From Branchiostoma floridae (taxonomy: Eukaryota; Chordata; Leptocardii; Amphioxiformes; Branchiostomatidae): DNA of 64,000 nt. The stretch covers positions 13,717,570-13,781,569 of the forward strand of contig NC_049980.1 in NCBI RefSeq assembly GCF_000003815.2, read 5' to 3'. A program made the position numbers and the translations under genes. Below are positions 11,821 to 25,500 of this stretch, one piece after another; within the stretch, counting starts at the first letter, position 1; every line of letters begins with the position of its first letter. The notes under the pieces are model-generated. The model was not told where the DNA came from. It saw only the letters and a list, made by a program, of their open reading frames with translations, and ran no database searches.

Positions 11821-14800
11821 ATGGGTGGATGGACGGACGGACGGATGAATGGATTTTGAACATCGCTGTTACATGGTTTGTCATATCGAATGTATTATCT
11901 CTATAACTTGGTATGTCACCTTCTCACACACAAAAATGAAGTACATGTCTTTCCACGATTACTCTAGGGGGAACTTGTATTTGCCAACTACGGTCGCCCA
12001 CAGGACTTTGACTATCTCGAAAAGAACGCGAGCGTCAACTGCACCGGGAAGATAGCTTTGGTCAAGTACGGCCGGGAAGGCAGAGGCGCGAAGGTAAGGG
12101 TTGAGACTTTTGTGTGTTTAATTAATACTTCAGCTGTTTGACTTATGACTTTTATTTCCCATTGTATATGAAGATAGAAAGAGAACTTGGTCGCAAGAAT
12201 TACATTGTTTGGTACTTCTATGCAATAAAGACCTGCGAACGCAATATTCTCTGTGTCTCACGAAAGAACATTATCTAACAGTAAATATTGCACGTTTTAT
12301 TCTGTATCTCCCTTGTAAACAGCTGGCTTTTCTATGGAAATACTCATGACAATCTGCTGATGTAAAATGATTAATCCCTACATATATATAAGTAAGCTCC
12401 CCTGTTTGTATTAGAGCTACATCTATTTGTGAAAAGTTTCATCATATTTTGTGTACATCCGATTACTTCGTTACGCCACTTTAATTCCAGCTGTCCCTAA
12501 ATTCACTCTGTGTCCCAGATTCTATCATACCTTACAGATTGTGTGAAACGAAAGTATAACATACTATCATCTTCAGCAGCAATGATAGTGTAAATCAATT
12601 AACACAGCGCGTGTACGCGTTTTATTTTCTTTACCCACTTTGTTAGGTTCCAAACTGGCATGGACAACATGATATGCTCCCTGCATGTGACTTTGGCTTT
12701 GTTCATAGTTGGATTACCTTGTTACCAAAAACCTTCAGTTTGAAGAATGATCTTAATATCGTCCTATATTCAACAAACAGGTGAATTAATGGTGTATATG
12801 TAATTTGGAACAAACGCGTATATGTGTACTTTAATTGACATCTCTTGTCGTTTAAGATTATAATAAATGTTATAGTTTGGTTTGGTTTTGTACAATTTCT
12901 AATTTCCTGGCGTAGGCCACAAACGCTGCTGCCGTCGGCGCGGCGGGAGTTATTATCTACCCTGACCCGGCGGACGTGAACGTGGCGGGCGGGGCGGTGT
13001 ACCCGGACGGCTGGTTCCTCCCGGGGACGGGGGTGGAGAGGGGCTCGGCACTCAGCGATCCGGGGGAACCGCTCACCCCCGGGTATCCAGCAACCGGTGG
13101 GTGTACACTGCCTGGCCTGTCTCAATATTTGTTCGCGATAAGCTTTCCTGGGGAACAATTGCTAAATGATAAACTATAATCTGATTGGTGTTTGAAAGAA
13201 GGGTGTATTTGTTTGGCTTTGCGGTGGTTGCGATAGCCTTTGCGAATAGCAGCCAATGCGTTGGGGCATAAGCTGGTTTTAGTCAGCTTAACCTATTTTT
13301 GTGGACACGAAAGGTCCGTTGCGCGGAATAATGTTTCCTTTCATACCGTTTTTATGCAGTGATTTTTAAATCTCTTGTTTGTAATTTTGAAAATAGTTTT
13401 GTGTTACGACGATCTTTCTCCAATTTACATGTACATTCATTGTCGCATTCCATACCAGTTCTGTTCAAAAATATTTTACAATGTTTCTTTCTAATTCCCT
13501 TTGAAACATAAACTGTAACAATGTGTGTCCATATGAACGCTTCATCCGCGTTACCTAAAATGTTTTCATATCTTTCCCAGATTACGCCTACCGTAAGCCC
13601 CTCAGCGATGTGGACGTGTTTCCGCCCATCCCCATCTTACCCATCTCGTACAACGACGCACAGGAATACCTCCGGTAATATATAAGTTAGATTGTTTTTT
13701 CTGATGCCAATTTGGCGTTCAAATCCAAACAATTCAATGCAAGCACTTTTCTGTGCGACGTTTCATCGCATGTACAAATTACTAGAATTACAATATTCAG
13801 CCTTTTTTCGACATGCTTGATGTCATTTCTCCAGACGACTGACCGGTGAAGAGGTGCCCCCTGGATGGAACGGTTCACTACCAGTAACGTACAGACTTGG
13901 GCCGGGATTTACGGACGATTGGTGAGTGGGATATATCACTTTCCTGTCACATGTAACAGATCATGGCCTCACAACCTTCTCTATAGTTTAGTTGCTGACC
14001 CAAACCCAGTGCATACCTTGGTTGGGGAGTGGTAATGAGGGGCATACTCTTGACAAGTTTCTGAATTTGTGAGAGGAGTTTTAAATGAACTGTGTGTACT
14101 TTACCTTCAACTATCAATTACAGTTTATATCTCACAGTTAAATATACAGGACGACTCGTATTCATGTCATGTCAAACAAGAATTCTACTATTTCCTGTGT
14201 AGTTTAATACGTTATTGTCTTGGAATTCTGATAGTTAAATACGTTATTGTCTTGGAATTCTGATCATATCTTTATTGTAGGGCTGCAAGAAAAGTACGCA
14301 TCAATGTGTATACGAACACAACAACACAAAGGGTCTACAACGTCATTGGGGTGATAAAGGGAAGAGTTGAACCAGGTATGATAGTTTTTGAATTCGTGAG
14401 GATTTTATGTTATTTAATTTCAATGCAGAATAACGTCCAAAGTATTCAATTTTATGCCCTTATGTTTTGGAAAACTAGAACTACAGGTACAAGGAAGCTA
14501 AGCATGGACAATGCAAGAGCTAGATGTAAATGATTAAATTTAATAAAAATGACCTAAACAATTGTTTGGCGCCATGGCACCTTATGCCAATTACAACATG
14601 ATAACTATTCAAAGTAAAAGCAAACTCACTGTTCTGTTTCTCAAGTGTATGTTAAGGCATAGACCATTCACAGCTGCAGTGAACTCCAGAGATAGCTCCA
14701 GTATGTTTGTATTGCGTGGTGCAACACTATTTGGGCACTTTGTTCTCGTTCAGACCGTTACGTGATGTTTGGGAACCATTATGACGCCTGGGTGCAGGGA

Positions 14801-17800
14801 GCCATTGACGACACCAGCTCAACAGCCATCAGTCTGGAGCTCACCAGGGTTTTTGGAAATCTTGTGAAGGAAGGTAAAAGGCGACTTCATGGTTACCTTA
14901 ATTGAATACCTTTGCGGTCTAATACTACATAGTCATAATTCATCAGAACGTGAAGAAGTTGGCTAAGTTTTAAGATAAAATGTTTATCGAAACAATGACA
15001 CCAGAATGGAATTCCATGACGATACTGAATTACATGATTGTCCTCATACCTCGATTTGATAGAATATTTGCCAACTTAGGAAAACCTACACATATATATG
15101 TGTGTGTGTATGTATCTTACATATAGTGTATGGATATCTAACATATCTTTTACTCTCTTTTAATAATTTTGCCTCTATATGTTGTTGTATTTGAAGAGAA
15201 GTGGCGTCCTCGCCGGTCTGTTGTATTTGCTGCATGGGGAGCCGAGGAGTTTGGGCTATTTGGATCTATGGAGTATGTTGAGGTGAAAAGCATGTTTAAT
15301 GAAATATCTTTTATGTACCATCCCACGTCTATCTAACAACCAGCTGTAAATCAAATGCATTTTGATACTTTGTTCGATGTTCAGTCACAATACAATTGAA
15401 GAGGGGTGGTGCATTATTGCAAAATAATTTGTACCTCTGCAATTTGACTTTGAGGCCAACATGGTCCAGAGGCTGGTTTCCACTTGCTGGCCTCGTCGGG
15501 GACAACTGACAAGAAATTAAGTCAAAGGTTATGTGTCATGTCATGTTTTCAATTTCCTGTTGCATGCGTTTGCCTTATGAGAGCAAGTATTAATTATACG
15601 TTATAATTATGATACATTAGACAGAATCGGGGAGATTGTATTCGGGGCAGATTTGATAAACTACGCAAAACAGCATAGTCATAATCTAGCATCTCATTTC
15701 AGCAATATGCCAAACTGCTCGGGGAACGCCTTGTCACCTACGTCAATATGGACGTTGGAGTTGCAGGTAGTAAGGTTACGTTGTTATTGAACAGTTACTT
15801 GCTGTGACTCAATAAAAGACCGTTATTTTGTCCACAGAATCGTTACATCCATGCTACTAACGTCACATGTAATCCGCTAACTTGATGATAGACTGAATTA
15901 TCATTGGTCCATATCTACTTGTCTGGTGAATATCTGACTGATACAGAATTTGGTAAGCATTTCCACTGCTTGTGATGACTTTTGTGCAGTCAGTGTAGAA
16001 TATACCTTACTTTTAGACTAACATCCAGTCATCGCTTTTCACCTACTTGTGCACAGGAAACTACAGCCTAGCTGTTGGGGCAAGCCCATCCCTACAGAAC
16101 GCCATCTACGAGGCCACAAAACGGGTCTGTGCAAACATGATTTCAGTCTACGGCCAACACAACAACCCATGCATTGTCACACTGTTAATGATTTTGCTTT
16201 GTACTAAAAATTGATATTATCGTGTATTTAAATTTGTAATGTAGAGTGTAACCAATTTGTAGCTGCATAAAATTCGGAACATCTACAAACAATTACTACA
16301 TTTTGTACTCTCTTGCACTTCTGCAAATATGAGGTACCTGTTATTAACACCTATAGAATCAATTCTTTATCATACTTTTTTTCTTTACCATCTCCCTGAA
16401 TAGATCCCTAGTCCTCACAACACACCTGACAAAACCGTGTACGATGACTGGGCACAAGGACAGGAAACTCCGTAGTAAGATCTGAAGTTACATTTATTGT
16501 CTAGGACGTAAATAGCCTTCTATTTGCACATCAACAGGAACGCCAACTAAATCTATTTAAAAGGAAATGGTGTTGGTTATATTTTCAAGTCAACTGATAG
16601 ACACAGACTTTGGTGGCCGTGGCTAATTTGACCATTTCGGATGAAACATGATTTACCAAAATGTTGACAGTACCATACTTCTATAAACCAGGCTCTCATT
16701 GTATTTCAATATTTTTCATTGATTGTTCCCAGCATCGGCGGCATTACCTTGAGTACGGACCACTCTTCCTTTGCGCTACGAGTCGGCACTCCCGTCATGA
16801 CCATGGCTTATGATTACGACAAGGTGAGAAAAGGTCTTTATCGTCAGCTAACATCACATGAATATTTATTTTTATTTTATTTATTTATTTATTTGCCAAT
16901 GATACAACTCATTACACGGATCTACCTAGGCAGCTTTGGGCTGGTAGCGGCAGATCCACAGAGATACAGACGAACATACATCATCGGTCGACGTGATCGC
17001 ACATGTTCGCACATGTTAACACACGACGGGGTTATACCGCCCCTTACGGGGTGACATACCCTTTCATATGCGCCAGGTCTCCCGTCCGGGTGAATGATGT
17101 AAATCACCGTTAGCCGAAGCTAGGTACTCATTTTCACCTGAGTATAGTGAGGAAAGCCGTGTAAAGTGCCTTTCCCAAGGGCACAAGATCGGTAACACGG
17201 CAGGCGGATTCGAACCCGCAACCTCTCGGTCAGGGGCGAACACGGTCCCACTGAGCTACGCGGTCCCACAATATGAATATTTACTTTAAACTGGTCCATC
17301 TATCAAAGAGACCCACATTAGAGACGTCACTAAATTGCTTTTGATTTTTTTTCTCCTTTTCCACACACACAAAAAAAGAAAAATACGTTCCTCTCAACAA
17401 CAAGAAATCACATAACAAAAAAAGCTATTTTTTGTTTTCCGCTAGTCAAGATTATGAGTTATCATTTAGATTAGAATAGTCATATATTATGTTGGTTTTC
17501 ATGTAGGAATCTGTTATAGATGTAGATGAACCATACGTGAGTGTTTAAACTGTTAAACTATAGCATCTACACAAAGGTTATCTTTTCTTTTTTTTCCCCA
17601 GACAGGGTACCCTACAGGGACCAGTTACCCTGTGTACCATACCGGATATGACAACATGGACGTCATGGAACGTTTTGTGGACCCGGACTTCTCGGTTCAC
17701 CGTGCATTAACCAGAACGGCAGGTATTGTTATTGATGAAGACCAATTCTTGAGACTTCGCAATATTGTAAACACAATATTCCTCCTGCTGTTCCTATATA

Positions 17801-20211
17801 GCACATACGGCATTCGGAACATTTTTCTTTATCCGCCAGACGATCGTCGTAGGGTCGCAGACACAGGTCATTCGTAGCTCGCGCATACAACGTGCAAAGT
17901 TCGGCTGACTTGTTACGGAAAAGCATGTCGTAGATCCTTGCTTGCGATTCGTTACGTCACTGCCTGCCTGAAAACGACATCTACATCAACATTTTTCTAC
18001 ATCATGTACTCCCCAATCCTTGTTGCATTGCAGGCGAACTCCTGAGGTACCTATCAGATGAAGTACTTCTCCCTCTGGAGTGGAAGCAGTACGTCACCGT
18101 CCTCACTGCCAGTCTAAACGCCACCCTAACAGACTATGGCACGTCGTTAGAGGAACAAGGCATCAGTCTAGGTAATTCCATTGTATTGGTTTACTGTCTA
18201 ATTCCCACATTGATTAAATGAAGCCTATAGATAACACAGTATTCCACCAAGTAGCGTTTCAACCACTGTTATTTGCCCCCAAACACACATTTCCATTTCA
18301 CCTATATCCACTGACACAGTTCTATAGCAAGAAGTTACGCATTGTTAACAAATCTGAATTTTAAGGTTTGTCTGAAGGACACCGACCAGCAAACACACAT
18401 CCCTGTCCTTGGTGCTGAAGGACACCTACCTACAAACACACATCCCTGTCCTTGGTGCTGAAGGACACCCACCTACAAACACACATCCCTGTCCTTGGTG
18501 CTGAAGGGCACCTACCTACAAACACACATCCCTGTCCTTGGTGCTGAAGGACACCTACCTACAAACACACATCCCTGTCCTTGGTGCTGAAGGACACCTA
18601 CCTACAAACACACATCCCTGTCCTTGGTGCTGAAGGACAACCACTTACAAACACACATCCCTGTCCTTGGTGCTGAAGGGCACCTACCTACAAACACACA
18701 TCCCTGTCCTTGGTGCTGAAGGACAACCACTTACAAACACACATCCCTGTCCTTGGTGCTGAAGGACACTCACCCACATACACACTTCCCTGTCCTTGGT
18801 GCTGAAGGACATTCACCCACAAACACACATCCCCGTCCTTGGTGATGAAGGACATTCACCCACCTACACACATCCCCATCCTTGGTGATGAAGGAGTAGC
18901 CTTCATTTCATTTCTTACCAGCTGAAACACTTGGAAACAGCAGACAGACAATGTCAAGCTGTGCTAGAATTTCTTCACATTAATCCTATCCATATTCTCC
19001 ACTAGATGGTTTGACATCAGCCGTCCAGAACTTCAGTGATGCAGCAGCAGAGTTCCAGAACAAACTGGACAGAGTAGACAAGGACAAGTGTGTATTGCAA
19101 TATATTGGCCTACATGGTAACTGTATATGTGAGTGTGTGTAGAAGAATATGTAACAGCTCATTACTACTACCTGAGATCATAGACTGACTGATGACAGAT
19201 CGACCAATGGATTTCATATCATTTTGATAACATGAAATTATATACATTTAGGCAGTGCATTATATTCCAGTTGTAAATCAATTGTTATACATACCCAATT
19301 ATTGTCACTCTATGGTCATTTATCGTTCACCATCTAGTGGAAGGGGATCATTGCTGTTCACTTGCCATTTTCTAGGTCATAGATAATGACATAACATTAT
19401 TGATTTATGTTTTATTGGATCAATTTGACAGCCCAATCCAGGCGCGGATTGTTAACGACCAGCTGGTTGCATTAAACAGAGCTTTCATTGACCCCAACAG
19501 GCAACATGTTTTCTTCAAGTAAGTATAGTTAACTACATGTACACTACCAAACAGAGCAATATCTGAAATTTCTCCCATACAATATTTTATGCAGACGAAC
19601 GAAATTTAGTTAAGGATCCTGATAGAAGTCACAGCTGTTTTCTTGTTGAAACTGTGTGTCCATACTGTACATGTATGTTCCAGTTGTGTTAACTTGGCCC
19701 TTCACTGCTTCCCTACAGGCACATTTTATTCTCCCCACCCTACTGCACTCTGGGAACCAGTAACTCCTTCCCTGGGATTATAGATGCAATGTGTGGAGGT
19801 CCACAGGGCGAAGGTAACTTGAAACTCTTAAAAGTATAAGCTAAATCAATATTATATGATTGTATTGAAAAAGTTTATTAGTACATGTACCACACAAGTT
19901 ATTCTCGATGATAATGGTAGCTTTTCACATGGTCATGTTAGCTATTAGCTTGTATTTACTCCATTGGTACACCTGTATAAGATCTGAAGATTACATTTGG
20001 ACATTTACAGTGCCACTCATCATTTCAGCGTCATCAGAATGAACTGGCATTCACAGTAGCCATTCAAGTATTTCCAAAACTAATGACACGTACTTTCTTT
20101 TTTGTTCTAGGTTGGGAGGAAGTAAAGAAGCAAGTGGCTAGCATTGCTTTTACCATCCAGTCAGCAGCTGATGTTTTAAATGATGTAGACAGCATTGCTG
20201 GGCCAACATGA
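9776..20211 (+). CDS. NAALADL1-like: NAALADase-family M28 zinc peptidase, NAALADL1-like
   Basis: Twenty-one in-phase exons give 763 residues: 9776-9812, 10298-10553, 10895-10996, 11424-11616, 11968-12093, 12916-13096, 13581-13674, 13835-13921, 14281-14375, 14754-14873, 15197-15282, 15703-15766, 16057-16124, 16404-16471, 16733-16823, 17602-17722, 18034-18171, 19006-19087, 19432-19518, 19719-19813, 20111-20211. It is a type II membrane protein: a short cytosolic tail ([13 protein letters not shown]), one membrane helix ending IIGWFSKSG, a PA domain, the M28 catalytic domain and a C-terminal dimerisation domain. By hand alignment with FOLH1 the two-zinc site is intact: H399, D409, E447 (general base), E448, D476, H569. 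Glutamate-pocket and arginine-patch positions are replaced (FOLH1 N257 by S, R534 by T, R536 by A, K699 by L). The block around T549-H569 resembles NAALADL1 more than FOLH1. An ectopeptidase with non-glutamate specificity is inferred. An AATAAA follows near 20443. Confidence 0.88.
11699..11853. repeat. Compound TGTA / TG / GGAC microsatellite
   Basis: In intron 4 of the peptidase gene: (TGTA)n, then about 25 TG units, then a GGAT/GGAC tract. Adjacent slippage tracts of three different units suggest a polymorphic site. Confidence 0.92.
16869..17272 (-). mobile_element. tRNA-derived SINE with 11-bp target duplication
   Basis: On the minus strand a tRNA-like head begins near 17270. It has a pol III A box (TAGCTCAGTGG at 17248-17258) and a B box (GGTTCGAATCC at 17206-17216). 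A unique body of about 300 bp follows, including CTTGGGAAAGGCACTTTACAC, a motif type common to conserved central domains of animal SINEs. The 3' end is an (AAAT)n-type tail. Both sides carry the direct repeat ATGAATATTTA (16858-16868 and 17273-17283), so the insertion looks complete. The acceptor-stem ends do not pair, which argues against a working tRNA gene. It sits in intron 15 of the peptidase gene, antisense to it. Confidence 0.88.
18374..18895. repeat. 43-bp minisatellite, about 12 units
   Basis: Tandem units of 43 bp in intron 17 of the peptidase gene, each containing CATCCCTGTCCTTGGTGCTG followed by AAGGACACCTACCTACAAAC or close variants. Central units are nearly identical. The 3' units drift (GGTGATGAAGGACATTCACC), the pattern expected when homogenisation is strongest in the middle of an array. 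Confidence 0.95.
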
Positions 20212-22544
20212 TGACAACATAGAAGCAGCCAGAGTGTGGTTTTGACTGCACATGCACAGCAATAATGGGTAATATATAAAAGGTGAAGATCCTAACTTTA
20301 ACAGTTCCTTGCCTGGACTACGCTTGATACATGTCCAGTCATGTTTTGTCTCAGGGGCCTTCAACTTTGACATTACCCACAATGCACTTTGCTGCATTTG
20401 TGTAGTTTGAACCATTAACCATATACTATATGTGATAAAACCCAATAAAACTGGAAAGTTGTCTCTTGGACTACAAAACCTGGATTTCTTTTCACGGTAG
20501 CTAAAATAGAAGACGTTAATAAATAGCATTGACTGATGTACCATTGTTGTGCCTTTATTCAACATTTGATTTGTGTTTTTTAAGGCAAAAACAGTGAAAG
20601 TAAAATAAACAGAAGCTATCTTAGTATTAAAACTTGTTCACTGAAATAGCCATACATAAATACCAGTATCAGTCTTAGCCTGAAAGCTGTCTCGGGGAAT
20701 GGGCAGATGTCAACAACTTTTAAGTTAAAACTTTTTAACATCACGTATGATCATTGAAAGTTGTTTAATTCTAAATGATCACAGAGCAGAGCTTGGCAGA
20801 AAGCTATAGCTTTCTATTCCAGATTCCTCTTACTGAATTTCTTTTTCTGGGAAGGTAGCCCATGTTGTGTCTGTTCATTCCATTGGTCTGCATGTGTATC
20901 GCAAATTCAGTCCATGACTCGATGGAGCCAATCTCTGGGCTTGACCAGTGGGAGAGTTGCTAGAAGCGTGATTTATTCAGGCTCATTTCATCATACCATA
21001 TTCCATAATTATCAAACCAACACAGTAATAATTCTTAAAGTAATCATACCAAATGAAAACACACTAATGCAAGCCTTTCTAGGTATCTGGTTTGTACCCA
21101 GGACACCTTCACTTACGCAAGTTACACAATTGTGATCATCAACAAACCTCAGGCAAATAAAGGGGCAAAACAAGAAACATTGTAGAAATGATCCACTGCA
21201 ATTTAGTTAATCACGTGAAGTTGAGTATCAACAACAACAAACATAAGCAATATGTTATCTAGAAGCGTATTACAAAAAAAAATCTCTGGATGTGCTGTTT
21301 TCCACATCAAAATATTTCCCGCAGACATTGTACATGTACAAACTTACATTCAAATGGTGCATTAAGAACAGGACAATGGGGCAAGAATGGGCGGGCAATA
21401 TCACAGGAGATAAAGGTACCGTTAACGATACCTTGTTATTGAGAAAGTCAATGGTTTACATGTACTTGAAGGATAAACATATAATTTAAGTCATCCCTGT
21501 GCTAATGCAGGTACTATCACAGGTGGTCCAGATTCAATATTGATGTTTACTACACAGTACAAACCAATAATCTGACCACTGTAGACGTAACTATGTTACT
21601 TTAATGAATGTCACACATTCAGAACCTTTCTACAACTTTGCTCCCGATTACTGACCCCAACTAAGGTCAGTGCTGGGCTGGGAATAGCCTGGAATCCATC
21701 ATATTCTAGCTCCAGTATCATTCTCTGAGCACATTTGCCGACTTGTCTACCTGGCCAACCAACAGATAACACTGCTCACGACTCCTAGCCATGGTGTGGA
21801 GAAGGTTGTGGTGGGCTCTAGCCTTCAGACACAGAAGTCTGACACTACATCCCACATAGACACTGATATACAAAGGTACATATAGTACACAAGGCAAGAT
21901 CTGAAATCAAGTCACTTCACTGCAATACACTCAAGTATCAAAATAGTTGTCCTACGATCAACTAACGTTAATTTGTTGCGAACAGATTTCCAACATTGTC
22001 ATGACATGATTTGATAACATCAATTCCTTCAGCTCTGAATACAATAAATATAAAGTCAATTCAAGTGCCATCCTACAACATGACTTCACACGATTGTGTA
22101 GCACATATATTACTATTGCTGGATTCACATTTTCTCAAGCTCCATTAAAAAGGATGGACTTGCTTGATACGTAGATTATTGCTACCATTTCAATTGTAAT
22201 GGTGTCTGTCTCAACTAAAATGATGTCTGCCTCAACTAAAACTCCAATTCTTATCTAAAAATGGCTACTTTTCAAATTGTTACAAGCAACAGAAGTAGAT
22301 ATGTTTGCAAAATCTGATTTCATTGAGTTATGTCAGACTTATAGATTTACAGTTAATAATTCATACAACAAAATGGTAATGGCTTTACGTAGTAAATTTT
22401 GTAACAGAAAGAAATCCCTTTAGTTAGATGACAATTTCCTACCAAAGAAAGAAGTCCCTTTGATTAGTAAGACCAAATAGAACTATAACTTATTTATAGT
22501 TATAAAAAAAAGCATTTGCTTCTCTGCAGCAAGCCAGACGTTCT
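20212..22544. other. Convergent 3' intergenic region
   Basis: This contains the 3' flank of the peptidase gene and the 3'UTR side of PREB, which are transcribed toward each other. I see no additional exon, RNA gene or transposon end. Confidence 0.5.
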
Positions 22545-25500
22545 CTATATGAGTCCCTGTTGTCCAAGGTAGATCATGACTACTACCACCAGCACCAGGA
22601 AACCGATCACAGCAAACCACACACTCACCATAACTGGAAAAACAATAATGGAACATCATCAGCAACTCTGCATAAATAGGTTTCATTGCTGTCCTTGTTA
22701 ATGTTACCAAATCCTGCAGTAAGTACATGTAGATAGCAGGAAGTCATTGAGTGAAAAGATGATCACAAAGGTCCAAGGTTTACCATGGCAGGAAATTAAA
22801 GAATCAAAGGTGACAGAACCAATCATCAATCAGGCATAACTGTCTAGGTCAAGGGGCAAATGGAAGAGGCTACTAATTGCAGGGAGATATTGTTTGTTTC
22901 TCTGTGTGTTTGTAGTTAAATATTTTCCATATGCTAGTCATGTTCACTGTAGAAAATAAGAACTAATCAATGGACACACATATGGTAATGTAAACATTAT
23001 TTGCCAGATTAATCTACAAATTTAGACAATGAATTCAAAATATTTTACGGAGTTGTATGATGTTTCATCTTGCCCAAGTTTTCAGTACAATTGTTGACTA
23101 CATGTAGCTCTAAGATTACTAATCATATCGAGTTATCTCCTTCTTCAAGGGCTATAATTTGGTGAAGAGTTCAAAGTAAAAATCATGCTGGTAACTTACA
23201 TCTGGGTCGCAGTGGTGTCAGGTTTACATGATGGTCAGCAGACACACTGACCAGGGCAGTCTCAGCACCTTTGGTCAGTTCTGCTGTTATAGCATTATTC
23301 TTGAGGAAACATAGACCAGTCACAAAGATGCCATGGGCCTCACTCACCCGGTGAACTTTCTGGGGAGAAAATGTGGAACAAACAAATCTGTCAGTATAAT
23401 TGGCTTTGGTGAAAATACACAATGACCAATATTGCACCCATCTCTGCAGGACTTCAGTTTCATCAGTTAAGACTTAGAAATAGGTTCCCATCACGATGAA
23501 CCAGCAGGAAAACTTCTATGATGAACTTCTGATCCTAAAAGAAGAGTGACTCATTTGCATCAACATGGTCTTGAACTTGTCTTACTTTAAAAATTTGTTT
23601 CCTGGACTGAGTACCTAAAAGTTGTTTTTATCTCCTTTACATAGACTTTGCTTTCCACTCCAACTCTGTAAGTCTAAAAAATTAGATAAAGAGACATGGC
23701 CTAAATAAGGATTTACCATATACGTAAACCATCCAACGCTTAAGACATCAAATCCTACCTGTAGACTCCAGGACACATATATCATGGTATCACCAGAGTT
23801 GGTTCCCACCCCAAGAAATACTCCATCATCACTGCAAAATGAAAATTAGATACTATAAGTGTGGAGAAATCAACAGTAATATATCAATAAATCTGCTTAC
23901 CATTATCATTACTTTTGGACCTGCAATACTGGAATTTTCTTCCTTACCTACAATGTATATACTATCATCTGCCATGATTATAATATTGTATAATTTCTTC
24001 TCATTATCAGTTAAGGCCCTTAAAAGCCATTAGATAGTGATTGCTGAGCGACCATCATTATATTGAGCCACCAAAAGTTAAGTTCTGTTATAATCTATCT
24101 GTCTGCCTTATATCATAATTGGATGCAAAGACGCAAGAGTATGAATTACAAGATTTTTTATTTGTTAAATTTGTTGAGCAACCTGGCAAATATTTAGACA
24201 CAAACCAGTCGCTCACTTGGGTGTAAGGTACAATTGACATCTATATACTATAAATGGAAAGCATTTCAAAACCAGTTAGACTATACCTGACGGCTAGAGA
24301 AGACAGTAGCTCAGTGCCTGTAGATTGTGTCTTGACTGGTACAAACTTCATGGCGTCCCACTTGGTGAGGTAACAGGGGAGAGGCTTCCTCTCTCTCCGT
24401 GCCGGGATGTGCATCGTGTACAGCTGTACTGTTGACTTCTTCTCCTGCGATGTGCCAAACCTTCAACAAGACACAACAACAGCAGTCCATAACTACAATC
24501 ATGTACTAAGCCTCTGTCACATATTCAACAAGCTTCAGCCGTATTTGTTGATCACTAGATGATTGTTGAATCTTAAGATCACCTAAGAGCATGTTTCCCC
24601 ATTTCATAAAACCAGGCTCATTAATATTGTGCTGCAAACATTGACCACTCACTAAACACTACACAATGATAGAGAGACTACTGAGTGTATAACTGACAAA
24701 AATGGCACTGAAAGCTTGCAGACTCGATAAATATTCCTGCTGTGTGGGCTTTTGAAACACCACAACTAGATGGCTTCTAATGTCAATTGTCCCACCCATG
24801 GTCTGGAAAGGGTCAGGAGGCCACGGTTGGTTGTCTGTGACAGGGGCTTCAGCTAGGAATATCATTCTGCTAAACATGTTAAATGAGGAATGTCGTACCT
24901 TACAGCCTTTATTCTGTAGCTCTTTTCTGGCACATTCTTATCCCAGTGTAGTTCTGCCTCCCTCTTACCGCTCTCTACCTTCCACACATAGGCATGGTAG
25001 TCTCGGGACACAGACACTATCTGTTCAGCAGCATAGAAAGTATAAAACTTATTTAAAGTACAGAATATTTAAATATATATATACATGTACACAGAACTGA
25101 TCCATACAAAAAATATGCCATTATCTTTTTTCTTCTTCAAAGGATGAAGCCTATACATAATTTTCCAGCTCTCAACATACTGATTTTTGACCAGGTGCTT
25201 TATTGAAGTAATTGACAAGAAATGGCAAATAGTGCATACTGCATACAGGATTCTGATTGCAGCAGAATGAATATTATCATCAGACTCAGGGCTAGTTACC
25301 TTGTTCCCTGATGGACTGATATCCAGGTCATCGATCTCATCCAGGTGGGCCTTAATGTCCAGCTTCTTCTCAAGCTTGGGGACCTGGGAACCATGGAAGA
25401 GGATTGAATACAACTAGCACTATATATACTTAGTCTAATAGATACTCTTTTATCAAGGGCACTTCAACTTACATTAATCATCTTCTAGCGCTGACTTCTA

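Noticed and set aside
17195-17270. Possible tRNA gene on the minus strand
   Set aside because: A and B boxes are present, but the acceptor stem does not pair, a SINE body and tail follow, and an 11-bp target duplication flanks the whole.
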